From an uncultured Eubacteriales bacterium (GTDB lineage Bacteria; Bacillota; Clostridia; Peptostreptococcales; Anaerovoracaceae): a stretch of 26,510 bases of DNA. This document shows positions 8,584 through 16,515 of the stretch, piece by piece. A model generated the notes under the pieces. That model saw nothing but the letters and a program-made list of their open reading frames with translations, was not told the origin of the DNA and made no database searches. The translations under genes were made by a program, and so were the position numbers. Position 1 is the stretch's first letter. Every line of letters begins with the position of its first letter. The stretch spans positions 1 to 26,510 of the forward strand of contig UQMQ01000012.1 in the NCBI GenBank assembly GCA_900542245.1. Reading direction: 5' to 3'.

Positions 8584-8694
8584 TTTTCATCTTCTCCTTT
8601 AATCATCTTTACATTCGTGGGTATAAGAAAAATTGGACAGTTTTATCTGGCGCTACGACCTCCCTTCCGTATCCAGCTTTTGCTGTTTGACATG

Positions 8695-8723
8695 ATTTTA
8701 ACCGAATCATATGCGCTTGTCAA
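8695..8723 (-). promoter_or_regulatory. Sigma-A-type promoter for the M14-type gene
   Basis: On the minus strand: TTGACA (8723-8718), 17-base spacer, TAAAAT (8700-8695). The leader to the ATG at 8583 is about 105 bases. Confidence 0.8.
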
Positions 8724-8827
8724 TCGGAATATGAAGAAAATATGAACGAAAAATGAACAAATCGTGAGTAAGCAATGGGTAACTCGTGAACGGGATTTTT
8801 TTCATAGCACGATGCGCCGTTTGGTGA

Positions 8828-8833
8828 TATAAT
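8828..8833 (+). promoter_or_regulatory. Probable -10 box for the U32-family gene
   Basis: TATAAT at 8828-8833, about 35 bases before the ATG at 8870. No convincing -35 box is seen 16-18 bases upstream, so the promoter call is tentative. Confidence 0.4.
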
Positions 8834-8869
8834 AGGAGTATTATAAAAGCAAGGCAACAGGAGGATCTT

Positions 8870-11215
8870 ATGACAGAATTACTGGCTCCGGCAGGGAATA
8901 TGGAGGCGCTGCGGGCGGCGATCGCAAACGGCTGCGATGCGGTCTATCTGGGCATGCAGCAATTCGGGGCGCGTGCGTATTCGTGCAATTTTGACGAGGA
9001 GACGCTGCCGGAGGCGGTGCGTTATGCGCATCTGCGTGCGGTCAAGGTCTATGTCACCATGAATACGATCGTATTTGAAGAGGAGCTTGCGGACATGCGG
9101 GCGCAGCTGGCATTTTTGAACGAAATCGGCGTAGACGGCGTCATCGTGCAGGATATGGCGGTATTTGACGAGATCGTGCGGCATTATCCGGACATGGAGG
9201 CACACTGCTCGACACAGATGGGGATCGACGACCTGGAGGGCACGCGCTTTTGGAAAGCACAGGGCGCGAAGCGGGTCGTACTGGCGCGTGAGACCGATAT
9301 CGAGACTGCCAAGGCGATCCGGCGCGAGGCGGACATTCCGATAGAAATCTTCGTGCATGGCGCGCTCTGCGTTTCTTATTCCGGAAACTGTCTGATGTCC
9401 GGGCTGATCGGCTACCGCAGCGGCAACCGGGGCAGGTGCGTCGGCTCCTGCCGCAAGCCTTACGAGCTGCTGGACAAGACGAGCGGGAAGTCGCTGGGCA
9501 CGAGCTACCTTTTATCCACCAAGGATCTGAATACCATTGATTATATCGACGATCTCAAAGCCTTGGATTCACTCAAAATTGAAGGGCGTATGAAAGAACC
9601 GGCCTATGTGGCGAATGTGACGGCGCGGTATCGCGCGGCGCTCGACGGGCAGGCAAGCGGCAGGGACAAAGACGCGCTCAAAAAGACCTTTAACCGGACC
9701 TTTACCAAGGGCTATCTTTTCCATGAGGACCCCAAGGAGCTGACCAATATCCAAAAGCCGAACAATTACGGCTACGAGATCGGGGTCATCAGCGGCGCTT
9801 ATCAGGGCATGTATGAGCTCCGTCTGCATGATGTGCTGAACCAGAACGATATGATACGCATTGACCATAATGGCGAGGATGTCAACCTTGCTGTGGTCAA
9901 GCTCTACGATAAAGGCGGCAATCTCATCAACCGGGCGGACAAGGTCTGCTATATCCGCATCAAGGAAAAATTGTCGAAAGGCGATTTGGTATACAAGACC
10001 AAGGATTATCAGTTCTACAAGGAGCTGGAAAAGAGCATAGACGGCGAGTTCCGGCGCTTTCCGCTGGTGCTTCGGGTCTATGCGTATCCGGGTGCGCCGC
10101 TGACTGTGGACGCGGAGGGGCTGGGCATGCGCTGCTTTTATGAAAGCGCACAGATGCTGGAGGCTGCGGAGAATCAGCCGACGAGTGCCGCGCAGGTGCA
10201 TAAGCAGCTCGCCAAGCTGAACGATACTGTGTTTACCCTGCAAAGCGTCGAGTTCGAGGCGTGCGGAGCTTTCATTCCGGTCAAGCTGCTCAATCAGGCG
10301 CGACGTGAGATCGTGGATAGACTATATGAGGAAAAGCTGCGCAGCAAACCGCGCCGGGTCGCAGCGGACGAAGCGCTTGTGGATGCGCATGACAGCGAAG
10401 CGGCGGCTGCGAGAGCCGGGACCCGGTGCAGCGGCAGGTCCTGCGATGAAGCCGGGCTGTCTGCGGGAAACGCAGAGGCGAAGCTTGCCGAGGAAACGGC
10501 GCCCGCGCCGTATCTGACGGCATCGGTGACGACGCAGGCGCAGTACGAGGCTTGCCGGAGGGCAGGCGTGCGCGAGATCTATTTTGAGAATATCGTGCGG
10601 CGCAATCAGGTAAGCTATGAAGAGCGAGAGGGGACGCTGCTGCTCGGCGGTTATGGCGGGCTATGCTATTATAAAGGAAAAAATCCGTTTGTGACCGACT
10701 ATTCCTTTAATGTCGTGAATGCGGTCGCTTGCCGCAAGCTGATAGAACAGGGCGCTGTGCGCGTAACGCTTTCTTACGAGCTGAACAAGAAGCAGATTGC
10801 GGATCTCGTCGATGCTTATGAGACAAACTACGGCGCACGTCCGCCGTTGGAGATGATTGTGTACGGACGCGCGCCGCTTTTGTTCACCAAATACTGTCCG
10901 CTTAAAAAAATGGACCAGTGCGGGCTCTGCAAGACACATACCTATGAGCTGCGCGATGCATACGGCACGTTCCCGCTGCTTTCGCACGCGGATTGCACGA
11001 CCACGATTCTCAATGGGAAATTTCTCAATTTACTGGATGAGATGCCGTCCGTCGGTGGAGTCGAGGCGTTTCGCCTGAACTTCACGACGGAGACGCCGCG
11101 GGAGGTCGCGCACATCGTCCGGGCGGCGCAGCGCAAGCTCGACGGCAAAGAATCGCAGTCGCTGTTCCGCAAGGAAACGGACACGCGTGGACACTATAAT
11201 AAGGAAATCATTTAA
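8870..11215 (+). CDS. U32-family protein (peptidase U32 / RNA hydroxylation family, RlhA- or TrhP-like)
   Basis: 781 residues, cytoplasmic. The N-terminal barrel carries the U32 signature EIFVHGALCVSYSGNCLMSG (159-178) and four conserved cysteines (C167, C174, C190, C194). Named U32 relatives (RlhA, TrhP) hydroxylate 23S rRNA or tRNA, while older annotations call the family collagenase-like; I infer RNA modification as more likely. A second half carries another Cys cluster (CPLKKMDQCGLC and HADC). The halves are joined by a low-complexity Ala/Gly/Arg linker (about residues 488-545) that looks lineage-specific. An AGGAGG ribosome site at 8859-8864 fixes the start. The ABC-F gene follows 88 bases later on the same strand, possibly in one operon. 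Confidence 0.9.
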   Translation: MTELLAPAGNMEALRAAIANGCDAVYLGMQQFGARAYSCNFDEETLPEAVRYAHLRAVKVYVTMNTIVFEEELADMRAQLAFLNEIGVDGVIVQDMAVFDEIVRHYPDMEAHCSTQMGIDDLEGTRFWKAQGAKRVVLARETDIETAKAIRREADIPIEIFVHGALCVSYSGNCLMSGLIGYRSGNRGRCVGSCRKPYELLDKTSGKSLGTSYLLSTKDLNTIDYIDDLKALDSLKIEGRMKEPAYVANVTARYRAALDGQASGRDKDALKKTFNRTFTKGYLFHEDPKELTNIQKPNNYGYEIGVISGAYQGMYELRLHDVLNQNDMIRIDHNGEDVNLAVVKLYDKGGNLINRADKVCYIRIKEKLSKGDLVYKTKDYQFYKELEKSIDGEFRRFPLVLRVYAYPGAPLTVDAEGLGMRCFYESAQMLEAAENQPTSAAQVHKQLAKLNDTVFTLQSVEFEACGAFIPVKLLNQARREIVDRLYEEKLRSKPRRVAADEALVDAHDSEAAAARAGTRCSGRSCDEAGLSAGNAEAKLAEETAPAPYLTASVTTQAQYEACRRAGVREIYFENIVRRNQVSYEEREGTLLLGGYGGLCYYKGKNPFVTDYSFNVVNAVACRKLIEQGAVRVTLSYELNKKQIADLVDAYETNYGARPPLEMIVYGRAPLLFTKYCPLKKMDQCGLCKTHTYELRDAYGTFPLLSHADCTTTILNGKFLNLLDEMPSVGGVEAFRLNFTTETPREVAHIVRAAQRKLDGKESQSLFRKETDTRGHYNKEII

Positions 11216-11303
11216 GCGGGCAGGAAAAGGGGGCTTGCTTTTCTTCCCTGCGTCTGCCATGAAACGGCAAACATGAACAATCAAAAAGCAGAAAGGACAA
11301 AAC

Positions 11304-13163
11304 ATGATACAGGTCGAAAAACTTTCCTATGGTTTTCCGGACAAAGATTTATACAAGGATATTTCGTTTACGCTTGCGGCGGGGCAGCACTGCGCACTGA
11401 TCGGCAGCAACGGCTGCGGCAAGTCAACGCTGGTCGATCTGCTGATGCACCCGGACAAGTATTGGTTTGACGGCAAGGTGCTTCTGGACGAGGGCTGCCG
11501 CATCGGTTATGCCAGCCAGTTCAGTGTGCGCGACAAGGTGCAGGACTGCAGCGTGTTTGACTATCTGGCCGAGCGCTTTACGACGCTGTCAGCGCAGATC
11601 AGCGCTGCCTGTGATGCGATGGCTGCACCGGACCTCGACGAGGCAGAACTGGATCGCTTGTTCGCAAGCTATCAGGCGCTGCTCGATCAGAGTGAGGCCA
11701 TGGACGCGGAGCATTACGAAAGCGCGATCCGCAAGCAGCTGCGCGCGGCAGGCATGCGCGAGCTGGAGCACACGCGGCTGGCGGATGTCAGCGGCGGAGA
11801 ATACAAGCTGCTGCAGATCATGCGGGAAATGCTGCTGGCGCCGAACCTTTTGGTGCTGGACGAGCCGGACGTGTTTTTGGATTTTGAAAATCTGAACGGG
11901 CTCTGCAGGCTCATCAACGATTATCCGGGCACGCTACTTGCAGTGACGCACAATCGCTATCTGCTGCAGCATTGTTTCAACAAAATCCTGCATCTGGAAA
12001 ACACCGATCTGCAGGAGTTTGACGGGACGTACGGTGCCTATCGCTGTGCGCTTCTGCGTGAAAAGCTCGCGCTGCGCCTGCAGCATATCGAGGAGCAGGC
12101 AGAGATCGCGCGTACCGAGCAGATGGTGGAGAGCCTGCGCAAGCGGGCAACACTGATGGTCAATCCGACGATCGGGCAGGCGGTCAACGCCAAGCAGTCA
12201 CAGCTGGAGAGGCTGCTGGCGCGGCAGATCAAAGCGCCGTTCATCGAGGTACGCGAGCCGCAGATCAAGCTGCCGGAGGTTACAGTGGACGGCAGCGCCG
12301 CCGCCGCAGCGGTGAAGGCTGTGGCGGTAGCTGAGAACGAAGAGATGCAGGGCGCAGGTGATGCGGCTCGCGGCGAGGATGCAGCGGGCAGTGGACAGAC
12401 TGCGCCTGAGCCGCGGGTGGTGCTGCAAGTATCGGATTATGCAGTCAAATTCGACGAGCATTTACTGCGCGATGTGAATTTTGCGATCCGGGCAGGGGAA
12501 AAGGTCGCCTTGATTGGTGGAAACGGCGCGGGCAAGACGACCTTGCTGCGCGATATCCTCAAACAGGAAAATCCGGCGATACAGATTGACGCGGATACGC
12601 CGTTTGCCGGTCTGTCACAACTGGACGGCAGCGCGGCGTCCGAGGACCGGACCGTCTCTGCGGTGCTCGCGGACGCGGGGCTGCAGAGCAGGCAGGAGAT
12701 GCGGGACTGTCTGGCGGCGTATACGCTGCCGGAGGGGGCGCTGCAGCAGAAGGTCAGCCAGCTATCCGGCGGTGAGCAGAATCTATTGCAGCTGGCGGTA
12801 CTGGCGCGCAGCGGCGCGAAGCTGCTGCTGCTCGACGAGCCGACCAGTCATCTGGATCTGTATGCACAGGCAGCGCTTGCGCGCGCGGTGGAAGCTTACC
12901 GCGGGACCGTGCTCATGGTGACGCACGACTTCTATCTGGCGGCGAACTGCGCGGACTATATTTTGCTGATCGAGGATCATACGGTACGCAGGATCCGCAG
13001 CCGGAACTTCCGCAAAATGGTATATGACAGGTATTTTGATTCTGCCTATCTGGAGATCGACCGCAAAAAGCAGGAGCTGGAAACGGCGATTTCTGCGGCG
13101 TTTCAGCGTGACGATCTGACGGCAATCGACAAGCTGCTGACGCAGCTCGAGGCGCTGCAGTAA
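11304..13163 (+). CDS. ABC-F family ATP-binding protein
   Basis: 619 residues, two ATP-binding domains and no membrane segments, so a soluble ABC-F protein rather than a transporter. First domain: Walker A GSNGCGKST (34-42), signature VSGGE (162-166), Walker B LLVLDEPD (182-189). Second: GGNGAGKTT (405-413), LSGGEQ (487-492), LLLLDEPTSHLD (507-518). A charged helical segment (about 245-310) sits where ABC-F proteins place the tRNA-contacting linker. It is followed by an Ala/Glu-rich low-complexity stretch (about 328-372). ABC-F proteins act on ribosomes, in translation or ribosome-drug protection; I cannot tell which. AGAAAGGA precedes the ATG. It may be co-transcribed with the U32-family gene. 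Confidence 0.9.
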   Translation: MIQVEKLSYGFPDKDLYKDISFTLAAGQHCALIGSNGCGKSTLVDLLMHPDKYWFDGKVLLDEGCRIGYASQFSVRDKVQDCSVFDYLAERFTTLSAQISAACDAMAAPDLDEAELDRLFASYQALLDQSEAMDAEHYESAIRKQLRAAGMRELEHTRLADVSGGEYKLLQIMREMLLAPNLLVLDEPDVFLDFENLNGLCRLINDYPGTLLAVTHNRYLLQHCFNKILHLENTDLQEFDGTYGAYRCALLREKLALRLQHIEEQAEIARTEQMVESLRKRATLMVNPTIGQAVNAKQSQLERLLARQIKAPFIEVREPQIKLPEVTVDGSAAAAAVKAVAVAENEEMQGAGDAARGEDAAGSGQTAPEPRVVLQVSDYAVKFDEHLLRDVNFAIRAGEKVALIGGNGAGKTTLLRDILKQENPAIQIDADTPFAGLSQLDGSAASEDRTVSAVLADAGLQSRQEMRDCLAAYTLPEGALQQKVSQLSGGEQNLLQLAVLARSGAKLLLLDEPTSHLDLYAQAALARAVEAYRGTVLMVTHDFYLAANCADYILLIEDHTVRRIRSRNFRKMVYDRYFDSAYLEIDRKKQELETAISAAFQRDDLTAIDKLLTQLEALQ

Positions 13164-13259
13164 GATGATAGAGGCGGACAAGAGATAGCAGAGGCAGCCT
13201 AGAAGAGGCATAGAAAGTATGCGACATACAGATTGTTGCCACAGAGGGGAAGGCTATGG

Positions 13260-13304
13260 TAGACGATTGCAAAAGTGGAAGAGAAGCTTCCGTCTATATT
13301 TTTG
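13260..13304 (+). terminator. Possible terminator after the ABC-F gene
   Basis: TAGACG can pair with CGTCTA around an inner GGAAG/CTTCC stem, followed by a run of five Ts at about 13299-13303. The outer and inner stems share one base, so the fold is imperfect. It falls in the AT-rich stretch between ABC-F and traX. Confidence 0.4.
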
Positions 13305-13323
13305 AGTTATTTAAAGAAATTGA

Positions 13324-13353
13324 TTGTCTGCTGTTGGTGACATATGCTATAAT
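13324..13353 (+). promoter_or_regulatory. Promoter for the traX-like gene
   Basis: TTGTCT (13324-13329), 18-base spacer, perfect TATAAT (13348-13353). An AAGGAG ribosome site at 13374-13379 follows. Confidence 0.65.
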
Positions 13354-13385
13354 AACGAAATCAACAGCGGAGCAAGGAGAAAGCT

Positions 13386-14174
13386 ATGGTGAATGAACGA
13401 AGCATACAATCACAAAACATAGGGCGAGGACTAACCGTAAACACGCTAAAATACATTGCTATTTTGGCTATGGTCATCGACCACATAGCCTATGCTTTTG
13501 TTCCTACCGGTACCGCGCTTTCTATTGTTATGCATTTTATTGGGCGCACAACAGGACCGATTATGTTTTTCTCTGCGGTGGAGGGCTATCACCATACAAG
13601 CAATATTCGCAAATATATACTCCGGCTTACCATATTTGCGATAATCAGTTGGTTTCCATTTTTGTATTTTCGCTATGGTGGGGATTTTTCAAATATGGAG
13701 TTTATGCGCCCAAATGTCATCTACACCATTCTTCTGGGTGTTTTATCCATACATATACGAAGAAACACACACATCAAGAACCCTGCCATCAAAATATTCC
13801 TGATTTTGATGTTGACTATATTCTGCGTACCTGCTGATTGGGGCTGCACAGGTGTTATGATTATCATCGTATTTGACTATTTTTATGGTAATTTCAAGCA
13901 ACAGGCATTTGCATACTGCTTGATTGTCCTATTACATATGCAGGTGCTTGATATGCTCACGCAGCCGTTTTTTGGGCTTTTTTATGACCATGTTTTTTAT
14001 GTAGATGCAGAGTTTTATCTGTATTCCATTGAGCAATTTGGAGCGTTTATCCCTATTATGTTACTGACCTTTTATAATGGCAAGCATGGAGCAAAAACGA
14101 AATTCTCAAAATGGTTTTTCTATGTCTTTTATCCTTTCCATCTTTTGCTGTTAGGATTTCTTCAAACTCTTTAA
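13386..14174 (+). CDS. TraX-family integral membrane protein
   Basis: 262 residues with about seven hydrophobic segments. The N-terminal segment LKYIAILAMVIDHIA, then HFIGRTTGPIMFF and the F-x-YGG loop, are characteristic of the TraX family. That family is named for the F-plasmid pilin acetylase but is common on Firmicute chromosomes, where the acceptor is mostly unknown; an acyl-transfer role at the membrane is inference. The gene and its upstream region are clearly more AT-rich than the flanking genes and use A/T-ending codons, which suggests recent acquisition. No other conjugation gene is present. A broken MATE gene lies just downstream, consistent with an insertion or deletion event here. 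Start supported by AAGGAG and the TATAAT promoter. Confidence 0.9.
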   Translation: MVNERSIQSQNIGRGLTVNTLKYIAILAMVIDHIAYAFVPTGTALSIVMHFIGRTTGPIMFFSAVEGYHHTSNIRKYILRLTIFAIISWFPFLYFRYGGDFSNMEFMRPNVIYTILLGVLSIHIRRNTHIKNPAIKIFLILMLTIFCVPADWGCTGVMIIIVFDYFYGNFKQQAFAYCLIVLLHMQVLDMLTQPFFGLFYDHVFYVDAEFYLYSIEQFGAFIPIMLLTFYNGKHGAKTKFSKWFFYVFYPFHLLLLGFLQTL

Positions 14175-14296
14175 TGGTCGAGCACCGCAGATGGGAGCAT
14201 CGTTTCAGATGTTCCCGCCTTGTGCGTTAGTTCTATTTCAACTTGTCTTGTTCCGCCTGTGCTTTTCACTCCGTAAACTCCCGCTGCCCATCCTCG

Positions 14297-14539
14297 CTGA
14301 CATTCCCGGTCTTTTTCCAGGCGGTCGGCGCGAGTGCCAAAAGCTCACTGCTGACGATTGTGCGCACGCTGGTGCTCTTCGTGCCGCAGGGCTTCGTATT
14401 CTTCCGCTTCGGCCTGCAGTTCTTCTGGCTGACGTTCCCGGTCACCGAAGTGCTGACAAGTACGGTCGGCGCCCTGCTGTACCGCAAATTCCTCGCCGAG
14501 GCTTATCGCCGCATATCCAAAACACCGCAGCAGCAGTAA
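14297..14539 (+). pseudogene. C-terminal remnant of a MATE-family transporter
   Basis: The frame ending at TAA 14537-14539 encodes about 80 residues resembling the last two or three membrane segments of MATE transporters, including FFQAVGASAKSSLLTIVRTL and FWLTFPVTEVLT. The conserved match begins near 14297; the sequence before it in the same frame (14243-14296) is not MATE-like. An intact MATE protein is about 450 residues, so roughly the first 80% is missing. The remnant is GC-rich like the rest of the region, unlike the adjacent AT-rich traX gene. It is probably a deletion scar and not expected to work. The family is recognised by pattern only. Confidence 0.72.
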
Positions 14540-14680
14540 GCGGCAGGAAACAGCTGGCGGACGGAAGATCGCCGGAGCAGACATATTTTCCTCAGAAACC
14601 GTAGATACTATGACCAAAAGCATGCGGCAGGCAGGTCGCCTCGCCGCGGGCAAAAATACGAGGGAAAGAAGGTCAGAAGT
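14540..14680 (+). other. Upstream region of hcp
   Basis: No gene seen. TACTAT at 14606-14611 could be a -10 box, but no good -35 box is present at the right distance. I see no recognisable HcpR- or Rex-type palindrome. AAGAAGG serves as the ribosome site for hcp. Confidence 0.35.
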
Positions 14681-16363
14681 ATGAGCAATAATATGGATCT
14701 GGGTTACGAAATGTTCTGTTATCAGTGCGAGCAGACGGCGGGCGGCAAGGGCTGCACGAAGCAGGGGGTGTGCGGCAAGACCGCGGAGGTCGCGAATCTG
14801 CAGGATCTCCTGCTGTATCAGCTCAAGGGCATCAGTGTGTACGCGAAGGCGCTGATGGACGCCGGAGAAAATCCGGAGCCGCGGGTCGTGCGGTTTGTCG
14901 AAAATTGTCTTTTTACCACGCTTACCAATGTCAATTTTGATGCGGCGGTGCATGTGGATCTGCTGAAGCAGTCGCAGAAGATCAAGGAGGAATTGCGCGG
15001 GCGGGCCAAAAAGGCGCGGCTTGCGGAGCCGAAGGCGGTGCAGGCGGCTTTCAATCTGCCGGAGACGAAGTCGGAGATGCTGCGGGTCGCGGCGGTCGCG
15101 GGCATCATGTACGAGCAGGATCTGGACCCGGATGTGCGGTCGCTGTGCATGACGATCCTTTATGGGCTCAAGGGCATCAGCGCTTATGGGCATCAGGCGC
15201 GGGAGCTGGGCTATGCGAGTGCGCAGGTGGACGCGTTTTATCTGGAGGCGTTGTCGGCTTTGACGGACGATGCGCTGTCGGCGGAGGAGCTGATCCGCTT
15301 GACGATGCGCACCGGGGAGATCGCGCTGGCGGTGATGAAAACGCTGGATGAGGCAAATACCGGGGTCTATGGCGATCCGGCGCCGCACAAGGTCAAGATC
15401 CACATGAAAAAGGGACCGTTCATCGTCGTGTCCGGTCACGATCTCAAGGATCTGGAGATGCTGCTGGCGCAGACGCAGGGCAAGGGGATCCATGTCTATA
15501 CGCATGGGGAGATGCTGCCGGCGCACGGCTATGAAGGACTCAAAAAATATACGCATCTTGTCGGCAATTTCGGCGGCGCATGGCAGGATCAGCAGTCGCA
15601 GTTCGATGATCTGCCGGGGTGTATCCTGATGACGACGAACTGTCTGATGCGACCGCGGGAAAGTTACAAGGATCGGATCTTCAGCACGAATGTGGTCGGC
15701 TGGGACGGCGTGCAGTTCATCGAAAAGCAGGAAAACGGCGAGAAGGATTTCGGGCCGATCATCAAAAAAGCGCTGGAACTCGGCGGCTATCCGGAAGATC
15801 ACGATCAGGAGGAAATTCTCGTCGGTTTCGGACATCACGCAGTACTGGACAAGGCCGGTGCGATCGTAGAAGCGGTACGAACGGGCAAGGTGCGGCACTT
15901 TTTCCTAATCGGGGGCTGCGACGGTGCCAGACCGGGGCGCAATTATTATACGGAATTTGCCAAGATGGTGCCGGAGGACTGCCTGATCCTGACGCTGGCC
16001 TGCGGCAAATACCGCTTCAACAAGCTGGACTTCGGAGAGATCGCCGGGCTGCCGCGGCTTTTGGATGTGGGACAGTGCAATGACACGTATTCGGCGGTGC
16101 GGATCGCGGAGGCGCTGGCGGACGCGTTCGAGACCGATGTCAACAGTCTGCCGCTGTCGCTGATCCTTTCGTGGTATGAGCAGAAGGCGGTCGCGGTGCT
16201 GTTGGCCTTGTTGAGTCTGGGGATCCGGGGCATTTACCTAGGGCCGACGCTGCCGGCGTTTTTGAGTCCGAATGTGCTGCAGTATCTGGTGGATACGTTC
16301 GATCTGCGGCTGACCAGCAACGCCGAGGACGACCTCAAAAGCTGCCTGGCACAGAAACTGTGA
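14681..16363 (+). CDS. hcp: Hybrid cluster protein (Hcp; hydroxylamine reductase / NO reductase family)
   Basis: 560 residues, typical for the class found in anaerobes. The N-terminal cluster motif is C13-x2-C16-x8-C25-x5-C31. All expected ligands of the hybrid Fe-S-O cluster can be placed: H253, E277, C321, C413, C441, C466, E500 and K502, in contexts GHDL, HGEM, TTNC, GGCDGARPGR, ACGKYRFNKLDFG, GQCND and YEQKA. Hcp reduces hydroxylamine in vitro and is linked to nitric oxide detoxification and protein S-nitrosylation in anaerobes; it acts in the cytoplasm. No hcr-type reductase gene is adjacent, as is common in clostridia. AAGAAGG before the ATG supports the start. It is probably a single-gene unit, since the next gene has its own promoter at 16414. 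Confidence 0.96.
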   Translation: MSNNMDLGYEMFCYQCEQTAGGKGCTKQGVCGKTAEVANLQDLLLYQLKGISVYAKALMDAGENPEPRVVRFVENCLFTTLTNVNFDAAVHVDLLKQSQKIKEELRGRAKKARLAEPKAVQAAFNLPETKSEMLRVAAVAGIMYEQDLDPDVRSLCMTILYGLKGISAYGHQARELGYASAQVDAFYLEALSALTDDALSAEELIRLTMRTGEIALAVMKTLDEANTGVYGDPAPHKVKIHMKKGPFIVVSGHDLKDLEMLLAQTQGKGIHVYTHGEMLPAHGYEGLKKYTHLVGNFGGAWQDQQSQFDDLPGCILMTTNCLMRPRESYKDRIFSTNVVGWDGVQFIEKQENGEKDFGPIIKKALELGGYPEDHDQEEILVGFGHHAVLDKAGAIVEAVRTGKVRHFFLIGGCDGARPGRNYYTEFAKMVPEDCLILTLACGKYRFNKLDFGEIAGLPRLLDVGQCNDTYSAVRIAEALADAFETDVNSLPLSLILSWYEQKAVAVLLALLSLGIRGIYLGPTLPAFLSPNVLQYLVDTFDLRLTSNAEDDLKSCLAQKL

Positions 16364-16413
16364 AGATTTCGACAAAAAGTTCGCCGAAACAACAAAAAAT
16401 TTCATAAAAGCGG

Positions 16414-16444
16414 TTGACTTGAACATCGGTGTGCGTGTTATAGT
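16414..16444 (+). promoter_or_regulatory. Promoter for the CAP/SLH protein gene
   Basis: TTGACT (16414-16419) and TATAGT (16439-16444) with a 19-base spacer, or TTATAG with 18. The leader is about 65 bases with an AAGAGG-like ribosome site (AAAGAGGC) before the ATG at 16516. Confidence 0.65.
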
Positions 16445-16515
16445 AGAAATAACTTCGGTAAGCGAAGAAAAAATATTCCTGACACAAGTTCAGTAAACAG
16501 AAAGAGGCACAAGAC

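Noticed and set aside
14345..15898. 517-residue antisense frame opposite hcp
   Set aside because: hcp is certain from its metal ligands, and the antisense product shows no family features.
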